Assembly (NCBI RefSeq): GCF_015645445.1 | Contig: NZ_JADOGI010000082.1 | Location: forward strand, 1 to 41,941 | DNA: 41,941 nucleotides | From: Nonomuraea cypriaca | GTDB taxonomy: Bacteria > Actinomycetota > Actinomycetes > Streptosporangiales > Streptosporangiaceae | Reading direction: 5' to 3' | Shown here: piece by piece, positions 15,697 to 22,501 of the stretch | Layout of the letters: each line of letters begins with the position of its first letter | Numbering within the stretch: position 1 is the stretch's first letter | Notes under the pieces: generated by a model | Databases searched by the model: none | What the model was told of the DNA's origin: nothing | What the model saw: only the letters and a program-made list of their open reading frames with translations | Made by a program: the position numbers and the translations under genes

Positions 15697-16317
15697 CTAT
15701 GATTTGGTGAGCAACCGTCCTGGTAGCGACCATTTACCGCACTCGGCACCGTCTTGGAAGAGTCCGGTTCTATCGCAGCCTCGGACTGAGAAATAGTGCC
15801 AGTCGTCGCCGCATGGTGGTCCGTCGCCGGGTTCGCAATTCGGGTTGTCTGGTCCTGGCGAATTTGTCTTGAACCCACCGTTCCATGGGTCGGTGCGCTG
15901 CACTCTGTACGTGTTGACCGGTCTGTTGTTGAATTGGTAGCGGAGCTCGAAGTAGTCCCAGTCTCGTCCGGTCGGCCCCCACCAGAAGAAGGCCTCGCCG
16001 CCGGATTCGTACGTTCGGATCATCGCTTTCGGTCCCAGAGCCGGGACCCAGCCGATCTGGCCGTTACGGAAGTTTTGTCTGCGGGACTTGTTGGTGGTGA
16101 AGCCATACTCGGCGCTTATCGGGCAGCCGTAAACGCCGTTCTGCCCGCCGGATGCCAGCCACTTGTCACCGATCAGCCCGTAGGGCGTTAACTTGGGGTT
16201 GCACGCGGCGGACGTGGCGGTGGCGGTTGTGGCGCTGCCGGCGTGGGCGGGAAGCCCCACCAGAGCCGCGGAAAGCGCGAGGGTAGCCGTCATCGAAAAG
16301 TAGATCCGGCGGCCCAT
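15697..16317 (-). CDS. Secreted LGFP-repeat protein, copy 3 (inverted)
   Basis: 206 residues; ATG at 16317 after GGGAGTACATC, aligned with the starts of copies 1 and 2. The signal peptide MGRRIYFSMTATLALSAALV is nearly identical to the others. Then LGFP unit IGDKWLASGGQNGVYGCPIS, EYGFTTNKSRRQNFRNGQIG, the WGPTGRDWDYFELRYQFNN block, and a Cys-bearing tail (HYFSVRGCDRTGLFQ...AECGKWSLPGRL). It is the most diverged copy but keeps all Cys of copy 2. It lies on the opposite strand from copies 1 and 2, with its leader hairpin and about 300 bp of upstream DNA, so the whole unit was duplicated and inverted. Confidence 0.85.
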   Translation of the reverse strand: MGRRIYFSMTATLALSAALVGLPAHAGSATTATATSAACNPKLTPYGLIGDKWLASGGQNGVYGCPISAEYGFTTNKSRRQNFRNGQIGWVPALGPKAMIRTYESGGEAFFWWGPTGRDWDYFELRYQFNNRPVNTYRVQRTDPWNGGFKTNSPGPDNPNCEPGDGPPCGDDWHYFSVRGCDRTGLFQDGAECGKWSLPGRLLTKS

Positions 16318-16632
16318 GATGTACTCCCTATTTCTGAGGTCTCCGGAGCCCCGGTGCGGGGCCTTCATGTTTTAATGATGGACGCGATTGCTTGCGAAAT
16401 ACTTGAAACCCTTTTGCGGCGCAGCACGTAATCAGAGGTCAACGCGGGCGTGGACAGGAAAGCCGAGTTCGACGACAGGCCTCAGCTCCTTTTCAAGTGC
16501 GTAAGGAGCGCAGAAGGCGAAGTTCTGTGTAGGCGACCTTGCTGGATGCGGTGCTGTGCAGGAGATGAAGGTCTGGCCCTTCGGCGTCTTCTGCGGCGGA
16601 GACGTCAAAACACCTCAAACCGGGTTGGACAC
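16318..16632 (-). repeat. Upstream block shared with LGFP gene 1 (copy B)
   Basis: The reverse complement matches 283-619 with scattered substitutions and short indels. It contains the leader hairpin at its start-codon end and the GCACAGCACCGCATCCAGC stretch at the far end. No gene is supported inside it. Confidence 0.7.
16348..16362 (-). promoter_or_regulatory. Leader hairpin of LGFP gene 3
   Basis: On the minus strand GCCCC-GCACC-GGGGC, a perfect 5-bp G/C stem with a GCAC-type loop, 30 nt before the ATG. Same position and loop as in the two other LGFP leaders. Confidence 0.6.
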
Positions 16633-16760
16633 AAACGGTCGTGGTGAGCGTTGAGGACAAGGTGCACGTGATGCGTCATCCGGAGTCGGGAAGGCCAGCG
16701 CAAGCGAACCGACCCCGGGCCCGTCGAAACAGGGAGATGACAGTGAAACCGGGGGCCGGG

Positions 16761-17225
16761 TTAGGCGCGGTCGGGGTGGCGGCGGGGCGGGGTTCCGTAC
16801 AGGCGGGTGTGGCGGCGGCGGTAGGCGGGCCACCACCGCAGGCGAAACAGCAGCCGGATCGGGGCGGGGAAGTCGGTGAGCGCCTGGCGGACCAATTCTG
16901 GGGAGCCGGCGGCGCAGGCCCAGCCGAACAGCAGCGGCACCCGCTTGCGGTCGTAGCCGCGGATGACCTCCATGCCGTGGGCCTGCCACTCGGCGGCGGT
17001 GATGTGCGCGCGGATGAGGGGGACCGCGTCGCGTTCCTCGTCGTCCAGGTGGCGGCCCAGCGCGGTGTGCAGGCGGTGCAGCGCCTCGGCACGTCGCGCC
17101 GGCGGCTGGGAACGGTCGCCGGCCTGGGCCAGGCGTTCATGCCATGCTCCCCAACGGCCGCACCCGGTCACCCTTCCCCGAGAATGCGTACGATCATGAT
17201 GCGCCCTCCTGTCCGCGTCGTTCAT
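16761..17225 (-). pseudogene. Hemerythrin C-terminal half
   Basis: In frame, the family-like part begins around WHERLAQAGDRSQPPARRAE and continues LHRLHTALGRHLDDEERDAV with the HLxxEE iron-ligand motif, PLIRAHITAAEWQAHGM, VPLLFGWACAAG, FPAPIRLLFRLRWW and YRRRHTRLYG. This is the second half of an actinobacterial hemerythrin-domain protein. The first half with the HxxxE/HHxGED ligands is absent; the ~25 residues before it are pspA and pspAA sequence in another frame. It complements, almost without overlap, the half at 3226-3520 on the opposite strand. Not expected to bind a di-iron centre alone. Confidence 0.65.
17168..17197 (-). pseudogene. pspAA stump: first nine codons only
   Basis: The ATG overlaps the pspA stop as ATGA and reads MIVRILGEG followed at once by TGA. 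MIVRILGEGQ is the usual start of the PspA-associated protein PspAA (about 90 residues), which commonly follows pspA in actinobacteria with this same overlap. Sequence beyond the ninth codon belongs to the hemerythrin fragment, so the gene was cut at this point. Confidence 0.6.
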
Positions 17226-17967
17226 CGGTGGCAGGCTCGGCGGGCAGGGCCGGAGGGGCTGGCCTGGCGTCCAGTTGCCGCCTCAGCCGCGCCAGCTCTT
17301 CATCGACGTCGCGCCCCGAGGTGAGTCCGTCCAGCTGAACCTGGAGGTCATCGCGTCCTGCGGGGAGCGTGGCGTCCTCCAAGGCGCCTGAGGCGATCAG
17401 CTCGTCCAGAGCGCCCGCGCGAGCCTGCAGATGAGCGGTCTTGTCCTCCGCCCGCTGGACGGCCAGCCCGACGTCGCCCATCTCCTCGGAGATCCCGGTG
17501 ACGGATTCGCTGATCCTCGTCTGCGCTTCGGCCGCTGTGTACGTCGCCTTGATCGTTTCCTTGCGGGTACGGAACGCCTCCACCTTGGCCTGCAGGCGCT
17601 GGCTCGCCAGCGTGAGCCGGTCCTCCTCCGCACGGAGCGAGGCGTGCTGTTCCTCCAAACTGTCCGCCTGGGACAAGGCGGCCGCGCGGCGGCTGAGCGC
17701 CTCGCGGGCGATCTCCTCCCGGCCTGCGGACAGCGCCTGCTGCGCCTGTCCCTCCAGCTTGCCCGCGGACGCCTGCAGCTGGCTCAGCTGCAGCTCGACA
17801 CGCTTACGGCTGGTGGCGACGTCCGCCACACCGCGGCGCACCTTGTTCAGCAGCTCCAACTGCTTGGAGTAGGAGTAATCGAGCACCTCTCGGGGATCTT
17901 CCGCCTGATCCAGCGCCTTATGCGCCTTCACCCGGAACAGGTCAGCGATACGGCGGGCCAGACCCAT
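17194..17967 (-). CDS. pspA: PspA/IM30-family membrane-stress protein
   Basis: 257 residues; ATG 17967 follows GAGGAGGGG, and longer upstream frames lack homology. MGLARRIADLFRVKAHKALD is the amphipathic membrane-binding helix, followed by the family motif DPREVLDYSYSKQLELLNKV and a long coiled coil rich in Glu, Gln and Arg (about 40-190) with TYTAAEAQTRISESVTGISE. Residues 190-250 give a shorter C-terminal helix and a Pro/Ala tail (RPAPPALPAEPATDERRG). PspA/IM30 proteins assemble into ESCRT-III-like rods on the inner face of the membrane and protect it during stress. Its normal partner pspAA is reduced to nine codons here. Confidence 0.9.
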   Translation of the reverse strand: MGLARRIADLFRVKAHKALDQAEDPREVLDYSYSKQLELLNKVRRGVADVATSRKRVELQLSQLQASAGKLEGQAQQALSAGREEIAREALSRRAAALSQADSLEEQHASLRAEEDRLTLASQRLQAKVEAFRTRKETIKATYTAAEAQTRISESVTGISEEMGDVGLAVQRAEDKTAHLQARAGALDELIASGALEDATLPAGRDDLQVQLDGLTSGRDVDEELARLRRQLDARPAPPALPAEPATDERRGQEGAS

Positions 17968-18418
17968 GCCGATCCCCTCCTCCACGAATAGAGCGGGCAG
18001 CCCGGACGAACCAGCCCTTCTTGGCCGCGATGCGCTTGCGACGTCGGTGATGGATGTCGCTTTGGTCCCGATCGACCTCTTCTGTTCAGTTGACACCAGG
18101 ACCGATGATGAGCAGGCACGGAAAGTCCCAAGACCGCGGCAACGATCGGCAACGAGCCCGTTACGTCGGAAGACCGATGACACCAGGTGGGCTGAGCGTG
18201 GCCGAGGCCTGGCGCTGCTCCGTCCCTCTCGTGCAGTGCGGGACGAGTTGCCGGCGTCGAAGTCGTGGCTACCGACGCCGTCGCCGAAGGAAACCGTTGT
18301 TTAGTCGTGGCTGTTCAGGTTCGCAGGCAGACCGAATTCGCGACGGCGGCCAAGGGACAAGCCGTAGCTTTATATCACGGCGATCATTGCCAAGGTCATA
18401 CTGCTGATTCTTCGGCGA
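17968..18418. other. Gap of 450 bp without a supported gene
   Basis: The pspA promoter must lie here. I find no start with a ribosome-binding site and no protein motif in any frame. The sequence is locally less GC-rich around 18290-18420 (TTTAGTCG, CTTTATATCACGG), suggesting non-coding DNA or old debris. Confidence 0.4.
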
Positions 18419-18790
18419 CTACGCGGTTCGTTCCGCCGGTTGCAAGCCGACCAGGAGGTTGAAGGCGCCGGTCAGCAGGTTGAGTGTGACCACGCCCACG
18501 ATCTCCGCGATGATCCGATCGCTCCAGCCATGCGCCCGGAGTTCGGCGACATCCGCATCGGTGATCGAGGACGGCTCCACGAGGACACGTACGGCCATGG
18601 CAATGAGCGCAGCCTCCCTGGCGTCGGTGGACGTGCCTGCCGGGCCAGCGCGATGTCGTCTTCGCTGAGCCCCGCCGTGCGCCCGGCCTCGGTGTGCGCC
18701 TGAAGGCAGTGCTGCATCCAATCCATTCCTGTACGGCGAGCGAGATCTTCTCACTGAGGGCGCGCGGCACCGACGTGACGCTCGCACAGC
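18419..18790 (-). pseudogene. Carboxymuconolactone-decarboxylase/AhpD-like gene with two frameshifts
   Basis: Three consecutive frames give one protein: PRALSEKISLAVQEWIGC, then QHCLQAHTEAGRTAGLSEDD and IALARQ, then GTSTDAREAALIAMAVRVLV, SSITDADVAELRAHGWSDR and VGVVTLNLLTGAFNLLVG. The CxxC-type catalytic pair (C...HC) and the EAG-AGLS motif are those of AhpD-like peroxidases. Restoring one C near 18716 and one G near 18642 would give a single frame, so each break looks like a one-base deletion in a short homopolymer. Either a pseudogene or an assembly error. Confidence 0.65.
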
Positions 18791-18975
18791 GCCGGCAGGA
18801 TCCCCATGCGCTCGGCGGCGTCGTAGCCGCGGCCGAAGAACGCGACAACGTACCCGCTACTACGGCGGGCCGGAGCGCGCTCGATCACCACCGGTTCCCA
18901 GCCGATCCGGTGCAGCTGCAGCGCGGCGGCCAGTCCGGCGATTCCCGCACCGACGACAACGGCTCTCCTGGTCAT
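18751..18975 (-). pseudogene. FAD-dependent monooxygenase, N-terminal fragment
   Basis: ATG overlaps the MFS stop as ATGA, with GGAAAGAAC before it. Residues 1-60 are the dinucleotide-binding start of a group A flavoprotein monooxygenase: RRAVVVGAGIAGLAAALQLH (GxGxxG), IGWEPVVIERAP, SGYVVAFFGRGYDAAERMGI. Homology stops near residue 66 and the sequence then runs into the AhpD-like remnant. Full-length relatives have about 400 residues. The NADPH and substrate domains are lost. Confidence 0.65.
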
Positions 18976-19220
18976 GTTCTTTCCTTCCTGCCGCGGAGCA
19001 CGGCGAGAGCGATGACGACGACGATGGTCATCAGTCCTGCGGCGACGCCGAACCCGACGCTGTACCCGGCTACGAGCGCCTCGGCCGACCCGCCAGACGC
19101 GGCGGCGGTCGCACCGGCCGCGGCGCTGGACAGAATCGCCAGCCCCATGCCCCGCCGAGTTGAGCGCTGACGTTGAGGAGCGACGAGGCCGTACCGCTGG
19201 ACGAATCGGGAACCCCTGTC
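18972..19220 (-). pseudogene. MFS drug-transporter C-terminal end with frameshift
   Basis: The last helix and tail of a DHA2-type MFS pump: GVPDSSSGTASSLLNVSAQL, GG, then after a one-base shift GLAILSSAAAGATAAASGGS, VAGYSVGFGVAAGLMTIVVV and IALAVLRGRKERT. Inserting one base at about 19149 (GGGGCA|TGGGG) joins the frames. The first 400 or so residues of the pump are missing; beyond 19220 the DNA belongs to a TetR piece on the other strand. The stop overlaps the start of the monooxygenase fragment. Confidence 0.6.
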
Positions 19221-19229
19221 AGTGCCGCC

Positions 19230-19478
19230 GTGGGCGAGGCGTTCACCGACGGCACCTTGGAACTCGACGCCAGCGAGCGCGCCTTCACCTCGTACCTCCA
19301 GGCGGAACAAGAACACGGCCGCATCAAGACGGATGCGGACGTCGAGTCGCTGGCCCTCGTCCTGGTAGGCGCCGCACACCAACTCTTGCTCACCCGCGGC
19401 CCACACGCCACCGACCTGCGCGACCGCATGCACAGGACGGTAACGGCCTTGATCACGGCCGTTACGCCGCAGGTATGA
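19230..19478 (+). pseudogene. TetR-family regulator, C-terminal fragment
   Basis: Reads LDASERAFTSYLQAEQEHGR, IKTDADVESLALVLVGAAHQ, LLLTRG and MHRTVTALITAV, the last helices of a TetR ligand domain. The HTH-bearing N-terminal 130 residues are absent. TetR genes are often divergent from MFS pump genes; here the two have been collapsed onto each other head to head by loss of both 5' ends. Confidence 0.55.
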
Positions 19479-19540
19479 CGAACCACTTGAACTACGGCTG
19501 AGCTTAGTAGGAGAAGTTTCGCTGCGATTAAGGAACCCAG

Positions 19541-19636
19541 ACCGTCACGCTGATCCACTTCCTCGAACGGCTCACGGCAGACGAGCACCAGGCTCTCGAC
19601 ACCGCTCTCGCAATCATCCGCTCCGATGAGTCGTGA
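19541..19636 (+). pseudogene. BlaI/CopY-family C-terminal scrap
   Basis: The frame reads TLIHFLERLTADEHQALDTA and ends LAIIRSDES. This closely resembles the end of the intact BlaI-type protein at 21200-21574 (TLVHFLERLSPEEAGALEAA). No start or winged helix precedes it, so a second BlaI-family gene once stood here. Confidence 0.5.
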
Positions 19637-19670
19637 CCCGTCCGAGCGCGGTGAGCGCTCGGACGGGTCA
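19634..19670. terminator. Strong bidirectional hairpin terminator
   Basis: TGACCCGTCCGAGCGC (19634-19649) and GCGCTCGGACGGGTCA (19655-19670) pair perfectly over 16 bp with a 5-nt loop. It lies between the convergent BlaI scrap and the DUF305 gene (whose stop is 5 bp away). The stop codon of the BlaI scrap is the first three bases of the stem. No T-tract. Confidence 0.7.
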
Positions 19671-19675
19671 CGAGG

Positions 19676-20284
19676 TCAGAGCCGGTCGAGGATCTTCTGC
19701 AACTGCTCCACTTCGACCTGCTGCGTGGTTTCTATGGTCGTGGCCAGCTCTTTGGCCTGAGGGTTCGAGCCATTGGCCTGCTCGGTGCGGGCCATCTCGA
19801 TCGCACCGTTGTGATGGGCGATCATCTGCTGCGCGAACAGCTTGTCGAACTCCGTTCCCTTGGCGGCCTTGAGCTTGGTCATGTCCTCCTCCGACATGAC
19901 GCCGGGCATCTCGTGTCCCATGCCGCCCTCGGGTGAGGGCTTGCCCCACTCGGTCAGCCAGCCCTTCATGGTCTGGATCTCCGGATCTTGGGCGGCCTTG
20001 ATCTTTGCCGCGAGCTCCTTGATCTCCGGGTCGGCCGCGCGCGCCGGCGCGAGGTCGGCCATTTCGACCGCCTGCTCATGGTGCGGGATCATCATCTGCG
20101 CGAACATGACGTCCGCGTCGTTGAATGTGCCGGCGGGCTGTGCGCCGGCGGTGGTGGCGGCAGGCGCGCTGCTGCTTCCCATCCCTTCGCGCCCGGCCAT
20201 GGAGTCGCTGTTTCCACCACAGGCGGTCACCAGAGCGAGAGCTCCTGCCGCGACGGCGACAGACATCTTGCGGTTGATGCGCAT
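19676..20284 (-). CDS. DUF305 lipoprotein
   Basis: 202 residues. Signal peptide MRINRKMSVAVAAGALALVT ending in a lipobox (LVTAC), a Ser/Ala linker, then the DUF305 domain with its two characteristic repeats: FNDADVMFAQMMIPHHEQAV and FDKLFAQQMIAHHNGAIEMA. The paired FxxxMIxHHxxAIxMA motifs, rich in Met and His, are the family hallmark. DUF305 proteins are ferritin-like helical bundles, exported, often found with copper-resistance genes; metal binding is plausible but here inferred. A truncated paralogue lies at 27234-27590, on the other side of copA. Transcription heads toward the strong hairpin at 19634-19670. Confidence 0.9.
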   Translation of the reverse strand: MRINRKMSVAVAAGALALVTACGGNSDSMAGREGMGSSSAPAATTAGAQPAGTFNDADVMFAQMMIPHHEQAVEMADLAPARAADPEIKELAAKIKAAQDPEIQTMKGWLTEWGKPSPEGGMGHEMPGVMSEEDMTKLKAAKGTEFDKLFAQQMIAHHNGAIEMARTEQANGSNPQAKELATTIETTQQVEVEQLQKILDRL

Positions 20285-20365
20285 TGCTGTTTGTTCTCTC
20301 GATTGTGTCGGAACTGTCGGCCTGTGCGCGGGCAGGCTGGAACCCTGTCCACGCGGGCTGTCGGC

Positions 20366-20764
20366 CTATATCCGCAACATCGAGAGAATGGCAAGACGCT
20401 GGGATGTGAGTTTCGGTGGGGGGCGCGCAACCTGCCGGGCTGGTGAGAGCATCCCACCCCTCGCATCGCTCTGCCGTCCCGCTCTGGTCCAGCCAGCGCT
20501 CAGGAGCAGAACGATGAGCGACACCAGGATGGCCAGGCACACGTCCGTCGGGTCGAACCCGGGTACATGGTCCGGAATGAATGCCTGAATCCCAGCGGGA
20601 ACCGCCGAAAGAGGTATTGGGTCAACCTCCATGGCGTGTGCGGTACCGGACGCGGCGCCGTGCTGGCCGTGCAGGTGTCCGAGGGTATGCATGCCACACA
20701 CGCCCAGGGCAAGGGCCACGAGCAGGACAGCACGCACCACGTGCACTGCACGACGTCGCCGCAT
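20366..20764 (-). CDS. DUF6153-like membrane/exported protein
   Basis: 132 residues from ATG 20764; in-frame starts up to 20782 are possible. Arg-rich start (MRRRRAVHVV), one hydrophobic segment (LLVALALGVCGMHTLGHLHG) with His residues, then a loop with HVPGFDPTDVCLAILVSLIV containing a second transmembrane helix, and a C-terminus ending SQRLAILSMLRI. The LGHLHG/VCLA...L pattern and the RLxxLSxLRI ending are those of DUF6153 proteins as I remember them; function unknown. These genes occur with DUF305 and copper genes in actinobacteria, as here. The DUF305 gene lies 82 bp downstream on the same strand, so a two-gene operon is likely. A variant CTA-N9-GTAG site lies about 53 bp upstream. Confidence 0.65.
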   Translation of the reverse strand: MRRRRAVHVVRAVLLVALALGVCGMHTLGHLHGQHGAASGTAHAMEVDPIPLSAVPAGIQAFIPDHVPGFDPTDVCLAILVSLIVLLLSAGWTRAGRQSDARGGMLSPARQVARPPPKLTSQRLAILSMLRI

Positions 20765-20816
20765 AGGTCCCACCGCCCTCACAGGTCATCGGCACGTCAC
20801 GATGACTGTCAGTGTA

Positions 20817-20832
20817 CTAACACGGCTCGTAG
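20817..20832. promoter_or_regulatory. Weak third copy of the blaI/copA operator motif
   Basis: CTAACACGGCTCGTAG keeps the 16-bp length, the CTA and the GTAG ends (and the following CA) of the two better sites at 21150 and 27121 but lacks the central ATCG. Located upstream of the DUF6153-DUF305 genes. Confidence 0.3.
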
Positions 20833-20982
20833 CACCTACCAGAAGCCGCCCGGGTGCCGCCACACACCGATGTACGGTACCCGGCTCTCAATCGTTCACC
20901 GGGAGCTCCCGCCGATCCTCATTGAGACCCGGTCAGGCGGAGGCCAGTTCGTAGCCGGCCTCTTCTACGGCATCACGCGCCG

Positions 20983-21126
20983 GAGACCCCCGGCGAGGGA
21001 CGCTTCGCCATCGCCGTCGCCAAGGACGGCGTCCTCGTCGGCGCGGTCGCGGTGAACGCGCCCAAGGACCTGATCCGCATCAAACGCGCCATCGTGGCAG
21101 GTGATCGCCAGGGCTCCCTGGCGTGA
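20983..21126 (+). pseudogene. C-terminal fragment of an NAD(P)H:ferredoxin-type flavoprotein reductase
   Basis: The frame reads ETPGEGRFAIAVAKDGVLVG, AVAVNAPKDLIRIKRAI and stops at 21124-21126. The LVGAVAVNAPxDLxRxxRxI pattern is the reductase C-terminal domain of FAD/NAD ferredoxin reductases. The FAD and NAD domains are absent. Confidence 0.6.
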
Positions 21127-21149
21127 GGGAACGCACTCCTGGCCCGCAT

Positions 21150-21165
21150 CTACGATCGCCGGTAG
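21150..21165. promoter_or_regulatory. Probable BlaI/CopY-type operator upstream of blaI
   Basis: CTACGATCGCCGGTAG, an inverted repeat with CTAC/GTAG ends, 35 bp before the blaI start. It shares the form CTAC-N-ATCG-NNN-GTAG with the site in front of the copA operon (27121-27136). BlaI-family operators typically have TAC...GTA arms. Confidence 0.55.
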
Positions 21166-21199
21166 CATCGAGCAGATCGCAGGTGGAGGAGACTGTCAA

Positions 21200-21574
21200 A
21201 TGGTGCGTGGTCTAGGCGAGCTCGAGTCCACGATCATGGATCACATGTGGGCCATCAGGCGACCGGCCTCGGTCCGGGACGTCCTGGAGCGTCTCCTGCA
21301 GGACCGCACCCTGGCCTACACGACGGTCATGACCGTGATGGACAATCTCCACACCAAGGGTCTGCTCAAGCGTAAGCCCGTCGGCCGGGCCTACATCTAC
21401 GAGGCGGTGTCGTCCAAGGAGGCCTACACTGCCGACGTGATGCGCGAGTCACTGGCCAGGAGCGGCAACAGGGCGGCCACACTGGTGCACTTCCTCGAGC
21501 GGCTCAGTCCCGAGGAGGCCGGCGCTCTGGAGGCGGCGCTCCAGGTGTTCCCGCCGGGAGGACGCAGCTCATGA
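21200..21574 (+). CDS. BlaI/MecI/CopY-family repressor
   Basis: 124 residues; ATG 21200 follows GTGGAGGAGAC, and earlier in-frame starts lack homology. The winged helix is complete: LGELESTIMDHMWAIRRPAS, VRDVLERLLQDRTLAYTTVM, TVMDNLHTKGLLKRKPVGRA, YIYEAV, then a dimerising tail (ATLVHFLERLSPEEAGALEA). Family members are released by a partner M56 metalloprotease (BlaR/MecR type) or by metal (CopY type). The stop overlaps an M56-like start as ATGA, the normal arrangement, but that partner is cut off after about 29 codons. No Cys metal motif is seen. With the shared operator and copper genes nearby, a CopY-like role is plausible. Confidence 0.85.
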   Translation: MVRGLGELESTIMDHMWAIRRPASVRDVLERLLQDRTLAYTTVMTVMDNLHTKGLLKRKPVGRAYIYEAVSSKEAYTADVMRESLARSGNRAATLVHFLERLSPEEAGALEAALQVFPPGGRSS

Positions 21575-21657
21575 CCGTGGCGATCGTCCTGGCCCTGTAC
21601 GGCGTCTTCGCGGCCCTGGTGCTGCCGAAACTGCTGAGAAGGGCCGCTTGGGCCGAC
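21571..21657 (+). pseudogene. M56-family metalloprotease stump
   Basis: Starting in the ATGA overlap, it reads MTVAIVLALYGVFAALVLPK, LLRRAAWAD: the first helix and the RRAAWAD loop of the M56 proteases that pair with BlaI in actinobacteria. The frame then continues out of register through the next gene, so only the first 29 residues are native. The HExxH zinc site and the rest (about 270 residues) are gone. Confidence 0.6.
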
Positions 21658-21667
21658 TGCGGGAGTC

Positions 21668-22501
21668 GTGCTGGGCGTTGCACTGGCAGCCTGCGGCCAG
21701 GCGACGCAGGAGCCGGGCGAAACGACCGATCGGGACCTGGGAATAGGTCACGTGCACGGGCTCGGCATCGACCCGGCCGATGGGGCCCTCTACGTCGCGG
21801 GCCACTACGGACTCTTCAAGATCACCTCACCCGCGACGGCCACCCGGGGCTCGGACCGCGACCAGGACCACATGGGCTTCACCATCACGGGGCCGAAGAC
21901 GTTCCTGGCCAGCGGGCACCCCTCGGCCGAGGACGTCTCGCCGGAACGCCCGCCGCACCTCGGCCTCATCAAATCGACCGACGCCGGACTCACCTGGAAG
22001 ACACTCTCGGAGGACGGCTCCGCCGACTTCCACTCCATCCAGCCCGCCGGCGACAACCTGTACGCCTACGACAGCCAGACCTCGAAGGTCTGGCGCAGCA
22101 TCGACGGCGGCGCCACCTGGACACAGGGCACGGAGGAGAAGGTGATCGACCTCGGAGCCGACACCGGGCAACCGTCGCGCCTCTACGCCACGACACCCGA
22201 CGGGCTGAAGGTCAGCGAGGACGGCGGGCTGAAATACAACGACGTCACGAAGGCCCCCCTCCTCAGCCACATCGACGTCGTCACAGGCGACGTGCTCGTT
22301 GGAGCCGGAGCCGACGGCCAGATCCACATCAGCCAGGACGCCGGTAAGACCTGGTCGGCCGTCGGCAAGCTCCCCGGACAGGCAGCCGCGTTCACGGCCG
22401 TGGACCGCCGGCGCCTGCTGGCCGCCATGGAGGACGGCACGGTGCTGGTCTCCAAGGACGGCGGCAAGTCGTTCACCACCGCTTTCTCCCCCGCAAGCTG
22501 A
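21668..22501 (+). CDS. BNR/F510_1955-type beta-propeller lipoprotein, signal peptide shortened
   Basis: 277 residues from GTG 21668. It reads VLGVALAACGQ, so a lipobox LAAC is present but the basic start of the signal peptide is missing because the DNA upstream is the M56 stump. The body is a propeller with LGIGHVHGLGIDPADGALYV, STDAGLTWKTL, SIDGGATWTQG, SEDGGLKYNDV, ISQDAGKTWSAVG and SKDGGKSFTTAF: repeated Asp-box/BNR motifs (S-x-D-x-G-x-T/S-W). Such exported proteins, annotated as F510_1955 family glycosylhydrolases, often sit with copper genes; enzymatic activity is unproven. Without the native N-terminus, export is doubtful unless an alternative start works, so it may be a pseudogene. Confidence 0.65.
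   Translation: MLGVALAACGQATQEPGETTDRDLGIGHVHGLGIDPADGALYVAGHYGLFKITSPATATRGSDRDQDHMGFTITGPKTFLASGHPSAEDVSPERPPHLGLIKSTDAGLTWKTLSEDGSADFHSIQPAGDNLYAYDSQTSKVWRSIDGGATWTQGTEEKVIDLGADTGQPSRLYATTPDGLKVSEDGGLKYNDVTKAPLLSHIDVVTGDVLVGAGADGQIHISQDAGKTWSAVGKLPGQAAAFTAVDRRRLLAAMEDGTVLVSKDGGKSFTTAFSPAS

Noticed and set aside
3520..17168. A single simple inversion explaining all breaks of the left half
   Set aside because: It would rejoin the hemerythrin halves, but the other junction would join the pspAA stump to the SRPBCC end, which restores nothing; more events are needed.
17194..17225. Hemerythrin fragment as a complete gene starting at ATG 17225
   Set aside because: Its first 15-25 residues are pspA/pspAA DNA in another frame and the essential N-terminal iron ligands are missing.
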